Below are positions 9,086 to 17,517 of a stretch of 64,000 bases of DNA, in pieces. Numbering within the stretch: position 1 is the first letter of the stretch; each line of letters begins with the position of its first letter. The stretch is from Muribaculum gordoncarteri. Lineage in GTDB: Bacteria; Bacteroidota; Bacteroidia; Bacteroidales; Muribaculaceae. The stretch covers positions 1,984,001-2,048,000 of the forward strand of contig NZ_CP039393.1 in assembly GCF_004803695.1 (NCBI RefSeq), in the 5' to 3' direction. Under the pieces are notes generated by a model. It was not told the origin of the DNA. It worked only from the letters and a program-made list of their open reading frames with translations, and made no database searches. The position numbers and the translations under genes are program-made.

Positions 9086-9256
9086 GGCAGGTCTTCGGAC
9101 TTATTCCTGTCATCGGACGCCTTCCCAAAGCCGAAATAAGAGCTTCAGTGGCTCAAGATACCGATGCATTGCCGGAAATTACCGCAGCGGGACTGTCCGG
9201 GATTCTCACCCGTGTTCCCTTTTTATCGCAGCGCGCAGACAACGCGACAGCGAACC
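9086..9256 (-). promoter_or_regulatory. Cobalamin (AdoCbl-type) riboswitch
   Basis: Read on the minus strand, the leader carries the conserved elements in order: AAAAGGGAA, GGGTGAGAATCCCGGAC, AGTCCCGCTGCGGTAA, GCCACTG, GGGAAGGCG and the 3' B12 box AGTCCGAAGACCTGCC (ends at 9086). This is the class that binds adenosylcobalamin and shuts off downstream expression when B12 is plentiful. It lies between the operon promoter and btuB, whose ATG is 61 bases beyond the B12 box. Exact outer limits of the fold are estimated. Confidence 0.93.
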
Positions 9257-9266
9257 AATGCGAGCG

Positions 9267-9298
9267 CAAATTTATAACTTTTCCGCTAACTGTGCAAA
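9267..9298 (-). promoter_or_regulatory. Promoter of the B12 uptake operon
   Basis: Minus strand: TTTG (9298-9295), a 20-base spacer, then TAAATTTG (9274-9267), an exact Bacteroidetes sigma-ABfr promoter. Transcription would begin near 9260, just before the riboswitch. Confidence 0.8.
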
Positions 9299-9338
9299 AA
9301 AATCAAGGGCATCGAATTAATTCAACACCCTTGATTTC
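9295..9338 (-). terminator. Intrinsic terminator of glmM, overlapping the B12 operon promoter
   Basis: On the minus strand AAATCAAGGG pairs with CCCTTGATTT around a partly self-complementary loop (GAATTAATTC) and is followed by a T7 run. The end of this T-run and the following G form the TTTG -33 element of the next promoter. Confidence 0.75.
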
Positions 9339-9363
9339 AAATAATTTATGGATTTACAGCCAC

Positions 9364-10749
9364 TTATGCAAGCGAAGCTATAACCGATTTTATGTCCTGA
9401 GCCAGAGCATCGGCCTTCTCCATGGTCGACGCCTCGGAATAGATGCGTATTATAGGTTCGGTATTGGACTTGCGCAGATGAACCCAGCTGTCGGGGAAGT
9501 CAATCTTCACACCGTCGATGTCGGTTATCGTTTCGGAAGCGTAACGCTTCTTTACAGCCTCGAGTATTGCGTCGACATCAATGTCGGGGGTAAGCTGTAT
9601 CTTATTCTTTGCTATGGCATATTCGGGATAGGTAGCCTTGAGCTCCGATACCTTCTTGCCGCTCTTGGCCAGCAGAGTGAGGAACAGAGCCACACCCACC
9701 AGTGCGTCACGGCCATAGTGGGATGCGGGATATATGACTCCGCCGTTACCTTCACCGCCTATCACGGCTCCGGTTTCCTTCATCTTTGTCACTACATTGA
9801 CCTCGCCCACAGCAGCGGCCGAATATTCACAGCCGTGTCGACGGGTGACATCACGCAATGCGCGTGACGAGCTGAGGTTGGAAACAGTCGAGCCGGGAGT
9901 GTGGCTAAGCACATAGTCGGCCACGGCAACGAGAGTGTACTCCTCGACAAACATCTCACCGTTTTCCATCACGATTGCAAGACGGTCGACATCAGGATCG
10001 ACAACAAAGCCTACATCGGCCTTACCGTCACGCATGAGGTCGGCAATCTGAGTGAGGTTTTCAGGGATGGGCTCGGGAGTGTGAGCAAACTTTCCTGTAG
10101 CCTCGCAATTCAGCTCAATGATGTTCTTCACACCGAGGACACGAAGCAACTGCGGAATAACGATGCCGCCCACCGAGTTGACAGCGTCGACAGCCACCGT
10201 GAAGTCGGCCTTGGCAATAGCATCGACATCAACGAGGTCAAGCGCAAGCACCGAGTCAATGTGACGACGATTGTAGGTTTCATTGCTATATACATGACCG
10301 AGAGCATCCACTTCGGCAAACGAATAGCCGTCGGCCTCGGCAATTGCAAGCACCTCCTTGCCCTGAGCGTCATTCAGGAACTCACCGTTCTCATTCAACA
10401 GCTTGAGGGCATTCCACTGCTTGGGGTTGTGCGAAGCGGTTATGATGATACCTCCGCAGGCCTTCTCCATGACTACGGCAAGCTCGGTGGTAGGGGTTGA
10501 TGCAAGTCCGATGTTGACTACATCGAAGCCCATGCCGGTAAGAGTTGCTGTCACGAGGTCGCTGACCATCGGGCCTGAAAGGCGTGCGTCACGGCCAACA
10601 ACTATCGTGCGTGACTTGCGAGTAGTGCTACCGCTTATGAAACGTGCGTAAGCAGCCGTAAACTTCACAATGTCGAGCGGACTCAAACCTTCGCCGGGAC
10701 GGCCGCCGATTGTTCCGCGTATACCTGAAATTGATTTGATTAGCGACAT
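9364..10749 (-). CDS. glmM: Phosphoglucosamine mutase (alpha-D-phosphohexomutase family)
   Basis: A 461-residue cytosolic enzyme with all four family signatures: the phospho-serine loop TASHNP (about 103-108), metal site DPDVDR (about 248-253), sugar loop GEGNGG and phosphate-binding loop RKSNTEPIIRIYSE near the C-terminus. It converts glucosamine-6-phosphate to glucosamine-1-phosphate for peptidoglycan and LPS precursors. The GEGNGG loop and context favour GlmM, but phosphomannomutase/phosphoglucomutase activity cannot be excluded. Last gene of a minus-strand operon behind the DHH phosphoesterase and a DUF4827 lipoprotein; 38-base gap upstream. Confidence 0.83.
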   Translation of the reverse strand: MSLIKSISGIRGTIGGRPGEGLSPLDIVKFTAAYARFISGSTTRKSRTIVVGRDARLSGPMVSDLVTATLTGMGFDVVNIGLASTPTTELAVVMEKACGGIIITASHNPKQWNALKLLNENGEFLNDAQGKEVLAIAEADGYSFAEVDALGHVYSNETYNRRHIDSVLALDLVDVDAIAKADFTVAVDAVNSVGGIVIPQLLRVLGVKNIIELNCEATGKFAHTPEPIPENLTQIADLMRDGKADVGFVVDPDVDRLAIVMENGEMFVEEYTLVAVADYVLSHTPGSTVSNLSSSRALRDVTRRHGCEYSAAAVGEVNVVTKMKETGAVIGGEGNGGVIYPASHYGRDALVGVALFLTLLAKSGKKVSELKATYPEYAIAKNKIQLTPDIDVDAILEAVKKRYASETITDIDGVKIDFPDSWVHLRKSNTEPIIRIYSEASTMEKADALAQDIKSVIASLA

Positions 10750-10787
10750 GATTATATGTTTAGATTCAAAAAAGCGTTTACTATGCG

Positions 10788-11366
10788 TTAAATCTTGCTC
10801 TTGTAGTAGCGCACATTATAGAGATAAGGAATCACCGAAGCAATCTCATCGGTCAAGCCGTAGGCCGAACGCACAACGATGTTCACCTCGCAGCCGTAGC
10901 CGAGATAGTTCAAAGGCATCTGAAGCGCCTGCCCCCATGCCGACGAGCTTGAAGTGTGGAAATTGAGATAGCGGAACGATGCGTTGTTGTTGACATTCTC
11001 GGAGTTGTTCAACTCCTTTTCTAACTCGCCCGTGGCGGCATAAGTGTGAAGATTGTAACGCATAAAGCGGAAATATACCAGGTCGTCGGCCTTGGCACGG
11101 TTTTTCATGTCACCGCGATTGATAACCTGCATATACACCGAGCCGTCCTCGTCCATACGATAATAAGGAGCGTCCTTACCCACCTCAAACACTGAATCGG
11201 CAGGAACCGATCCAACTACGCGCTGATCGGCAAGAAATGCATTTATTGACTTGGTTTCTTTGTTAAGTCCGTCGGAATAGCTTTCATGATCGCTACATCC
11301 TATTGCCGAGAGGGCTATGAGCACTCCTGAAAACAATGAGATGAAAAAATTGCGAGTTATTTTCAT
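10788..11366 (-). CDS. DUF4827-type lipoprotein
   Basis: A 192-residue lipoprotein with signal peptide and lipobox ending at Cys24 (LSAIGCSDH). The mature part has a domain with VYMQVINRGDMKNRAKADDLVYFRF and a C-terminal PYLYNVRYYKSKI, reminiscent of the FKBP-like fold attributed to this Bacteroidales family. No catalytic residues can be assigned. It lies between the DHH phosphoesterase and glmM, an order I recall from other Bacteroidales. The family name is from memory of that context and moderately certain; function unknown. Confidence 0.6.
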   Translation of the reverse strand: MKITRNFFISLFSGVLIALSAIGCSDHESYSDGLNKETKSINAFLADQRVVGSVPADSVFEVGKDAPYYRMDEDGSVYMQVINRGDMKNRAKADDLVYFRFMRYNLHTYAATGELEKELNNSENVNNNASFRYLNFHTSSSSAWGQALQMPLNYLGYGCEVNIVVRSAYGLTDEIASVIPYLYNVRYYKSKI

Positions 11367-11399
11367 ATTTATTTCAAATTATATATAGTTTCAATTAAA

Positions 11400-12428
11400 T
11401 CAATCGTGCAAATATCGGTCGTTTTCGGCAAGTGACGACATGAACACCTCAACCGCCTCATCGAGAGTGCCTTCAAACTCCCCTCCCGCGGCATTGACAT
11501 GGCCTCCGCCGTTGAAATACTTCTCACACAGCTTGTTGACAGGGAAATCGCCCTTGCTGCGTGACGACACCTTTATATAACGCTTGTCGTCGCGCAAGAA
11601 CACCGAGTAGGTCACCTCGGGTATAGCCAAAGGCACGTTTACAAGTCCCTCGGTGTCTCCCTTCTGATAGTCATAGTCGTCAAGCTCCTTCTGGGTCAAT
11701 GTAATCAGCGCGGCCTTATGCTCGGGGAATATCTGCATCTTCGTTCCCACGGCATATCCGTTAAGGCGCAATGTCGACACTGTCTTGGTGTCCATTACAC
11801 GCTTGTATATATCGTCCTTGTTGATTCCTTTGCGGATAAGCTCGGCAATCACCACATAGAGGTCGGGGTCGTTGGAGTTATAGGAGAAGTTGCCTGTGTC
11901 GGTCATCATGCCCGTATAGATGCACATCGCAGCCTTGCGGTCAATGAGGTTGAACAGCTCAAGACGGCACAAAAGCCTGAACATCAGGATGGCAGTCGAC
12001 GACTGGTCGGGATGCGATATTATGACATCGGCAAAATCCTCGGGGTCCTGGTGATGGTCCACAAGCACTTTAGGAGCCGATGATGACGCAAGATCGTCGC
12101 GCATGTGGTCGACACGATACAACGAGTTGAAGTCGAGGCAGAATATAAGGTCGGCATCGCACAGCAACTGGCGTGCGAAGTCGGTATATTTTGAATAGGG
12201 CACAATATCCTTTGCTCCGGGAAGGAAGCGCAGAATCTGCGGCGGAATATCGGGCGTGACAACACGTGCCTCCTTGCCGATGGCCGCGAGAACGTGCATA
12301 AGTCCGAGCGACGAACCGATAGCGTCGCCGTCGGGCGACATGTGACATGTAATCACTATGCGTTCACTGCGGCCAAGCAGCTCACGCACAGCCTTAACCT
12401 TGGATTCTTGAATTATTTGTCGTAACAT
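11400..12428 (-). CDS. DHH-family phosphoesterase (NrnA / oligoribonuclease-like)
   Basis: A 342-residue cytosolic protein. DHH domain motifs are HMSPDGDAIGSSLG (about 29-42), DADLIFCLDFNS and VLVDHHQDPEDF; the C-terminal DHHA1 domain has GGGHVNAAGG. These residues bind two Mn ions. Relatives degrade nanoRNA and pAp or cyclic-dinucleotide products such as pApA. Which of these it prefers cannot be decided from sequence. First gene of the operon ending with glmM, with a promoter-like TATATTTG 30 bases upstream. Confidence 0.82.
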   Translation of the reverse strand: MLRQIIQESKVKAVRELLGRSERIVITCHMSPDGDAIGSSLGLMHVLAAIGKEARVVTPDIPPQILRFLPGAKDIVPYSKYTDFARQLLCDADLIFCLDFNSLYRVDHMRDDLASSSAPKVLVDHHQDPEDFADVIISHPDQSSTAILMFRLLCRLELFNLIDRKAAMCIYTGMMTDTGNFSYNSNDPDLYVVIAELIRKGINKDDIYKRVMDTKTVSTLRLNGYAVGTKMQIFPEHKAALITLTQKELDDYDYQKGDTEGLVNVPLAIPEVTYSVFLRDDKRYIKVSSRSKGDFPVNKLCEKYFNGGGHVNAAGGEFEGTLDEAVEVFMSSLAENDRYLHD

Positions 12429-12457
12429 GCAAGAATGGCTTTCATAATTTTAAGGTG

Positions 12458-12465
12458 CAAATATA
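12458..12465 (-). promoter_or_regulatory. Promoter -7 box for the DHH-DUF4827-glmM operon
   Basis: TATATTTG on the minus strand matches TAnnTTTG, 30 bases upstream of the DHH gene. The nearest TTTG lies 24 bases further up, longer than usual. Confidence 0.5.
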
Positions 12466-12593
12466 CTCAAAACACTCGACATACACCACCAAAATTATAC
12501 AAATACCGACTATTGTCAAGTGAATGTAAGTTAAACAATCGACATCAGCGCCGCTCCGAATAACTCTTTAGGCATTTTTAGTTAATGAAAAGG

Positions 12594-12624
12594 TTGATAA
12601 TCTGATATTTTTTTGCGAAATTTG
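12594..12624 (+). promoter_or_regulatory. Promoter of the PPi-phosphofructokinase gene
   Basis: TTG (12594-12596), 20-base spacer, GAAATTTG (12617-12624; one mismatch to TAnnTTTG). Transcription would start near 12631, which rules out an upstream in-frame start at 12613. Confidence 0.5.
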
Positions 12625-12684
12625 CAGTCAAAATGTATTTTCATACTTGAAACATATATATTATTAATTTATAACAACTTACTA

Positions 12685-14331
12685 ATGAAGAAGAGTGCAC
12701 TTCAAAAAGCTCGTGCGGCCTATCAGCCCAAGTTGCCGATAGTGCTCACCGGTGCGGTTAAGGCCGTAGAAGGCAAAGCCACAAATTCAGTTGCTGATCA
12801 GGAGGATATCCAAAAACTGTTTCCCAACACTTACGGTCTACCCGAAATACATTTCGAGAAAGGTCCTGCTGTAAAGTCAGCACCCATCAACGTAGGTGTA
12901 ATTCTGTCAGGAGGTCAGGCTCCCGGCGGACACAATGTAATCAGCGGTCTTTTTGACGGAATAAAGAAGGTGAATCGCGACAGCCGTCTTTACGGATTCC
13001 TTATGGGTCCCGGCGGATTTGTTGATCACAAATACATGGAACTGACTGCATCATACATTGATGAATACCGCAACACCGGAGGATTTGACATCATCGGTTC
13101 AGGTCGTACAAAGCTTGAAACAAAGGCACAGTTTGACAAGGGTCTTGAAATTCTCAAGGAGCTCAACATCAAGGCACTCGTAATCATAGGCGGTGACGAC
13201 TCCAACACCAACGCCGCCATCCTTGCCGAATACTACAAGTCGATCAACGCAGGCGTTCAGGTAATCGGTTGCCCCAAGACTATCGACGGTGACCTGAAGA
13301 ACGAGATGATCGAAACCTCATTCGGTTTCGACACCGCAACCAAGGTTTACAGCGAAGTAATCGGTAACATCCAGCGCGACTGCAACTCATCGAAGAAATA
13401 CTGGCACTTCATCAAACTGATGGGCCGCTCGGCAAGTCACATCGCCCTTGAGTGCGCACTCCAGTGCCAACCCAATGTGTGCATCATCTCGGAAGAGGTT
13501 GAAGCCAAGAAGGAAACCCTCAACGACATCGTAAACTCAATAGCCGACGTGGTAGCAGCACGTGCCGCCAACGGCAACAACTTCGGTAGTGTCCTCATAC
13601 CCGAAGGTCTTATCGAGTTCATCCCCGCAATGAAGGCTCTTATCGCCGAACTCAACGACCTCCTCGCCGACAACGCCGAAGAGTTTGCCAAGATCGACCG
13701 TCAGAATCAGCTCAGCTGGATTGTTGACCGTCTGTCAAGCGAAAACGCATCTATATTCAACTCACTTCCCGAAGGCGTTGCCCGTCAGCTCTGCCTCGAC
13801 CGCGACCCCCACGGCAACGTACAGGTATCGCTCATCGAAACCGAGAAGCTGCTCGGCGAAATGGTAGGCCGTCGCCTGAACGAGATGAAGGCCGAAGGAC
13901 GTTACGTAGGCAAATTCGCTTCGATGTTCCACTTCTTCGGATATGAAGGCCGTTGCGCCGATCCTTCAAACTTCGACGCCGACTACTGCTACGCACTCGG
14001 ATTCAACGCCGCTTGCCTCATCAACGCAGGAGTCACCGGTTACATGTCGAGCGTGCGCGGACTCACCAAGCCCTCGGTACAGTGGACAACAGGCGGTATA
14101 CCCATCACCATGATGATGAACATGGAGCGCCGTCACGGTGCCATGAAGCCCGTTATACAGAAGGCTCTCGTAAGACTTGACGGAGCACCCTTCCTCAAGT
14201 ATGCCGCTCAGCGTGACACTTGGGCAATCAACACCGACTTCATCTACCCCGGCCCCATCCAGTACTTCGGTCCGGCTGAAGTGTGCGACCAGCCCTCACT
14301 CACCCTTCGTTACGAGCACGAAAACCGCTAA
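12685..14331 (+). CDS. pfp: Pyrophosphate-fructose-6-phosphate 1-phosphotransferase (long PPi-PFK)
   Basis: A 548-residue enzyme of the long, plant-beta-subunit-like PPi-PFK group. Visible motifs: GGQAPGGHN, the PPi-specific GGDDSNTNA (Asp in place of the ATP-type Gly-Thr), catalytic [18 protein letters not shown] and SEEVEAKK. It reversibly phosphorylates fructose-6-phosphate with PPi, serving glycolysis and gluconeogenesis in Bacteroidetes. I start at the ATG at 12685 ([18 protein letters not shown]); an earlier in-frame start lies on the promoter. Monocistronic, closed by a strong terminator. The class II aldolase for the next step is at 24.7 kb. Confidence 0.93.
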   Translation: MKKSALQKARAAYQPKLPIVLTGAVKAVEGKATNSVADQEDIQKLFPNTYGLPEIHFEKGPAVKSAPINVGVILSGGQAPGGHNVISGLFDGIKKVNRDSRLYGFLMGPGGFVDHKYMELTASYIDEYRNTGGFDIIGSGRTKLETKAQFDKGLEILKELNIKALVIIGGDDSNTNAAILAEYYKSINAGVQVIGCPKTIDGDLKNEMIETSFGFDTATKVYSEVIGNIQRDCNSSKKYWHFIKLMGRSASHIALECALQCQPNVCIISEEVEAKKETLNDIVNSIADVVAARAANGNNFGSVLIPEGLIEFIPAMKALIAELNDLLADNAEEFAKIDRQNQLSWIVDRLSSENASIFNSLPEGVARQLCLDRDPHGNVQVSLIETEKLLGEMVGRRLNEMKAEGRYVGKFASMFHFFGYEGRCADPSNFDADYCYALGFNAACLINAGVTGYMSSVRGLTKPSVQWTTGGIPITMMMNMERRHGAMKPVIQKALVRLDGAPFLKYAAQRDTWAINTDFIYPGPIQYFGPAEVCDQPSLTLRYEHENR

Positions 14332-14401
14332 ACCCGTTGTGAGGTGACGCACACAAGTCACCCGCAGCGACAACGCATAAAACCCGACTCACAGCTTGCA
14401 G

Positions 14402-14447
14402 AGATCGCCCTCGGGGGAGCAATTCCGCTCTCGGGCGATCTCTTTTT
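14402..14447 (+). terminator. Intrinsic terminator of pfp
   Basis: AGATCGCCC pairs with GGGCGATCT; inside, GAGC pairs with GCTC; CTTTTT follows. It lies 70 bases after the pfp stop. Confidence 0.85.
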
Positions 14448-14556
14448 ATGTGCACATGACAATCTAATAGATGTTAAAACCGGTCGGACAGGGCCAAACA
14501 TTTTCACAGCCCGGGGGTTTATATGGTAAATAATTAAACAACAACTATACCCGACT

Positions 14557-14808
14557 ATGAATTTTATCTGGTTTATACTTATCGGCATCGTTGCCGGAGC
14601 TCTTGCCGGCAAGCTGATGCGAGGCGGCGGCTTCGGATGGATTCTGAATCTGCTGCTCGGTATTGCAGGCGGTGTACTTGGCGGATGGCTGTTCGGACTG
14701 TTCGGCATACATACCGACAGCATTATAGGAAGCCTCATCACCTCGACCGTAGGCGCCATTGTGGTGCTATGGATTGCGTCGCTCGTCAACCGAAGCATAA
14801 ACAAGTGA
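14557..14808 (+). CDS. GlsB/YeaQ/YmgE-family stress membrane protein
   Basis: An 83-residue, very hydrophobic protein with three membrane segments rich in glycine: IGIVAGALAGKLMRGGGFG (8-26), LLLGIAGGVLGGWLFGLFG (32-50) and IIGSLITSTVGAIVVLWIA (56-74). This is the 'transglycosylase-associated protein' family, membrane proteins induced by envelope or general stress; the enzymatic name is historical. A YtxH-like gene follows after 37 bases, echoing the small stress genes at the window start. No clear promoter seen. Confidence 0.85.
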   Translation: MNFIWFILIGIVAGALAGKLMRGGGFGWILNLLLGIAGGVLGGWLFGLFGIHTDSIIGSLITSTVGAIVVLWIASLVNRSINK

Positions 14809-14845
14809 CGCCAATCCATGTTTTAACATTAAAATATAATTTATT

Positions 14846-15064
14846 ATGAAGAATTGTCATCTATTTTTCACAGGCCTCATTCTCGGCGCCTTGACCGGTA
14901 TTTACGCTGAGCGGTATTCACGCACAACCTCACGCGGACGCAAGATACGCCGAGAGGTTAACCGCACCTTGCGAGACCTATACGGTGACGCACGCGAGCG
15001 CATCGGCCGCGTAAAGGAATCGGTCGAAGACAAAGTCGACGAAATAGCCGACGCAGCAAAATAG
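14846..15064 (+). CDS. YtxH-like small membrane-anchored protein
   Basis: A 72-residue protein: one short membrane segment (about 5-20, LFFTGLILGALTGIYA), then a long basic and acidic amphipathic helix (RKIRREVNRTLRDLYGDA, KESVEDKVDEIADAAK). It resembles YtxH proteins in plan but lacks the APEKG turn seen in the copies at 383-809, so the family label is tentative. Probably co-transcribed with the GlsB-like gene. It ends 12 bases before the convergent radA stop. Confidence 0.65.
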   Translation: MKNCHLFFTGLILGALTGIYAERYSRTTSRGRKIRREVNRTLRDLYGDARERIGRVKESVEDKVDEIADAAK

Positions 15065-15076
15065 CAGCTTTTTTAT

Positions 15077-16447
15077 TTATGCAAATAGAGCGCGAAAGGC
15101 CTCCTCGACTTTAGCAACCTCGACTATCTTAATTTTAAGTCGGGAAGTGTCGAAGCCTTTCATATTGTTCTTAGGCACAAGAATTGTGCTGAAACCCAAC
15201 TTTTCCGCCTCAAGCACTCGCTGTTCTATGCGAGTGATGGGGCGGATTTCTCCTGAAAGGCCCACCTCACCCGACATGCACACATCGCGCGGCACGGCCA
15301 TGTCGACATTGGACGACAGAATCGCGCATATAACGCTCAAGTCGAGAGCCGGATCGTTGACCTTGAGTCCTCCCGCGATATTGAGAAACACATCCTTTTG
15401 GGCAAGCTTGAACCCCACCCTCTTTTCCAACACCGCAAGCAGCATGTTCATGCGCTTTGAATCAAATCCCGTAACCGAGCGCTGAGGAGTTCCGTAGGCG
15501 GCTGTCGACACCAGTGCCTGGGCCTCGATGAGAAACGGCCTGACACCCTCAAGCGTAACGCCGATGGCCATGCCCGAAAGTTCGCCGTCGTCAGATGACT
15601 GCGACAGGAGCAGCTCCGAAGGATTGGACACCTCGCGCAATCCGCGCTGCACCATCTCATATATGCCAAGCTCCGAAGTCGAGCCGAAACGATTTTTTAT
15701 CGATCGCAATATACGGTACATGTAGTGACGGTCGCCCTCAAACTGAAGCACGGCATCGACAATGTGCTCCAACACCTTGGGCCCCGCAATGGAGCCCTCC
15801 TTATTTATATGTCCTATAAGAATCACCGGCGTGCCCGAAGACTTGGCGTAACGCAGCAGCTGAGCGGCACACTCCCTTACCTGACTCACACTGCCCGCCG
15901 ACGACTCGATGACATCGGAAGCAATAGTCTGTATAGAATCGACCACCACCAATTCAGGTTCTACCTGCTTGATGTGACCGAGAATGTTTTCAAGCGATGT
16001 GTCACACACAATGTAGCAGTTGTCGCTGAGCCGCCCTATGCGGTCGGCTCTCATCTTAAGCTGACTCGCACTCTCCTCGCCCGACACGTAAAGGATGCGC
16101 TTGCCGCGTATCGACAGAATGTTCTGCAATACAAGCGTCGACTTGCCTATGCCCGGCTCACCGCCGATAAGCACTATCGAACCTGCCACAAGACCGCCGC
16201 CAAGCACCCTGTTGAGCTCCTCGCTGGGCATGTGTAGCCGCGTTTCCTGCCGTGTTTCTATCTGCGATATTGGCAGGGGAACAGCCTTGTTGTCACGCTC
16301 AAATGTCGCGCTCTTGCTACCCTTGACATTCACCCGCTCCTCTATCATGGTGTTCCACTCGCCGCAACCGGGGCATCGGCCTATCCACTTGGGCGACTCG
16401 TTGCCGCAGTTACTGCAATACCACATAGACTTTACCTTATTAGCCAT
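15077..16447 (-). CDS. radA: DNA repair protein RadA/Sms
   Basis: A 456-residue protein: N-terminal C4 zinc finger (CSNCG...CPGCG), RecA-like ATPase with Walker A GGEPGIGKST, the RadA-specific KNRFGST motif, and a C-terminal Lon-protease-like domain. RadA is a hexameric helicase that extends D-loops during recombination. I start at the ATG at 16447 (MANKVKSMWYCSNCG), which gives normal length; an ATG four codons upstream is possible. It follows the TrmH-type methylase by about 20 bases and is probably in its operon. Confidence 0.93.
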   Translation of the reverse strand: MANKVKSMWYCSNCGNESPKWIGRCPGCGEWNTMIEERVNVKGSKSATFERDNKAVPLPISQIETRQETRLHMPSEELNRVLGGGLVAGSIVLIGGEPGIGKSTLVLQNILSIRGKRILYVSGEESASQLKMRADRIGRLSDNCYIVCDTSLENILGHIKQVEPELVVVDSIQTIASDVIESSAGSVSQVRECAAQLLRYAKSSGTPVILIGHINKEGSIAGPKVLEHIVDAVLQFEGDRHYMYRILRSIKNRFGSTSELGIYEMVQRGLREVSNPSELLLSQSSDDGELSGMAIGVTLEGVRPFLIEAQALVSTAAYGTPQRSVTGFDSKRMNMLLAVLEKRVGFKLAQKDVFLNIAGGLKVNDPALDLSVICAILSSNVDMAVPRDVCMSGEVGLSGEIRPITRIEQRVLEAEKLGFSTILVPKNNMKGFDTSRLKIKIVEVAKVEEAFRALFA

Positions 16448-16466
16448 ACTCCTTAACAATAAAAAA

Positions 16467-17228
16467 TCAATAAATACGACGACGGAACTCGGCTACGGTC
16501 ACAGCCGCAGCCATTCCCACGTTAAGCGACTCACTTGTCACCGCTCCGGGAGGGAACGACGGAATGGTGAGCCTCGACGAAACAAGTCGCTCGACATCGG
16601 GCGATATGCCCTGGCCTTCGTTGCCGAACACTATCATGCCGCAACCCGACAGCTCGGAGCTGTAGATGTCGTCACCGTCAAGGAAAGTGCCAAACACCGG
16701 CACACCGTCAATCCGTCCAAGCAGATCGACAATCGACTCATAGCACACCTTCACCCTTGAAATGGCCCCCATGGTAGCCTGTACCACCTTGGGATTGTAG
16801 ACATCGACAGTGTCGTGGCTGCATACAATCTGGCGAATGCCAAACCAATCGGCGATGCGCATTATGGTGCCGAGATTGCCCGGATCCTGAACGCGGTCAA
16901 GCACTATCGTGAGATTGTGCCTGAACTCCGACTCGTCCAGCTCATTGCTCGGGATGTCGTAGACGGCCATCACCTCGGGCGGAGTGGAGAGGTGACTCAT
17001 GCGCTCCATGTCGGCACGCTTCACCGTCACCGGCTCCACGGCGCCGATTTCGGCATGATGACGCTCAATCCATGCCGATGTGGCAAATAGATAACGACAT
17101 GAAAAATTGTGCAGCGTGTCGAGCACGCATTTAGTGCCTTCAGCCACAAACAGTCCGTTGTCGCGACGCGCCCGGGCGTTGTCAAGCGATGCAACAAGTT
17201 TGCGAAGATTGTTGGTGAGTTCGACCAT
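16467..17228 (-). CDS. TrmH/SpoU-family RNA 2'-O-methyltransferase
   Basis: A 253-residue SPOUT methyltransferase. N-terminal substrate-binding region (ARRDNGLFVAEGTKCVLDTL) and C-terminal SpoU domain with motif 1 LDRVQDPGNLGTIMRIADWF, motif 2 IVFGNEGQGIS and motif 3 IPSFPPGAVTSESLNVGMAA. The fold binds AdoMet in a deep trefoil knot and methylates ribose of rRNA or tRNA. The target nucleotide cannot be deduced; RlmB-like is possible. First gene of the pair with radA. Confidence 0.85.
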   Translation of the reverse strand: MVELTNNLRKLVASLDNARARRDNGLFVAEGTKCVLDTLHNFSCRYLFATSAWIERHHAEIGAVEPVTVKRADMERMSHLSTPPEVMAVYDIPSNELDESEFRHNLTIVLDRVQDPGNLGTIMRIADWFGIRQIVCSHDTVDVYNPKVVQATMGAISRVKVCYESIVDLLGRIDGVPVFGTFLDGDDIYSSELSGCGMIVFGNEGQGISPDVERLVSSRLTIPSFPPGAVTSESLNVGMAAAVTVAEFRRRIY

Positions 17229-17351
17229 GATAAATTAAAATTTCACACACGAAATTAGGCAAAAGTGCATATTCCGGCAAATTCTTGTTTAAAAAACATT
17301 TATAAATGTGTTTTTAAATATAAAAGGCTCCGACAACAGCCAAAATTATGT

Positions 17352-17359
17352 TATCTTTG
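17352..17359 (+). promoter_or_regulatory. Promoter -7 box for the MFS transporter
   Basis: TATCTTTG, exact TAnnTTTG. No clear -33. It implies an untranslated leader of about 150 bases before the ATG at 17518. Confidence 0.6.
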
Positions 17360-17408
17360 TAAAGTTATTCTAAAGATACTTGTAAATTCCACGTTCAACT
17401 GATGCGTC

Positions 17409-17441
17409 ATCGCTCATCCGCGACCAAACGCATGAGGCGAT
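17409..17441 (+). other. Stem-loop in the MFS transporter leader
   Basis: ATCGCTCATCCGCG (17409-17422) can pair with CGCATGAGGCGAT (17429-17441) with a bulge, closing an ACCAAA loop. A TTTTT run follows 21 bases later. It may be an attenuator or a stabilising 5' structure. Confidence 0.35.
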
Positions 17442-17517
17442 TTCGTTATTTCTACGAGTCTTTTTAGATTGTGTCTCTAATTATTATTTCTACTTTTTAT
17501 CACCATTTTTATTACTC

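Noticed and set aside
14344-14529. 61-codon frame after pfp
   Set aside because: It spans the pfp terminator hairpin and shows no protein-like features.
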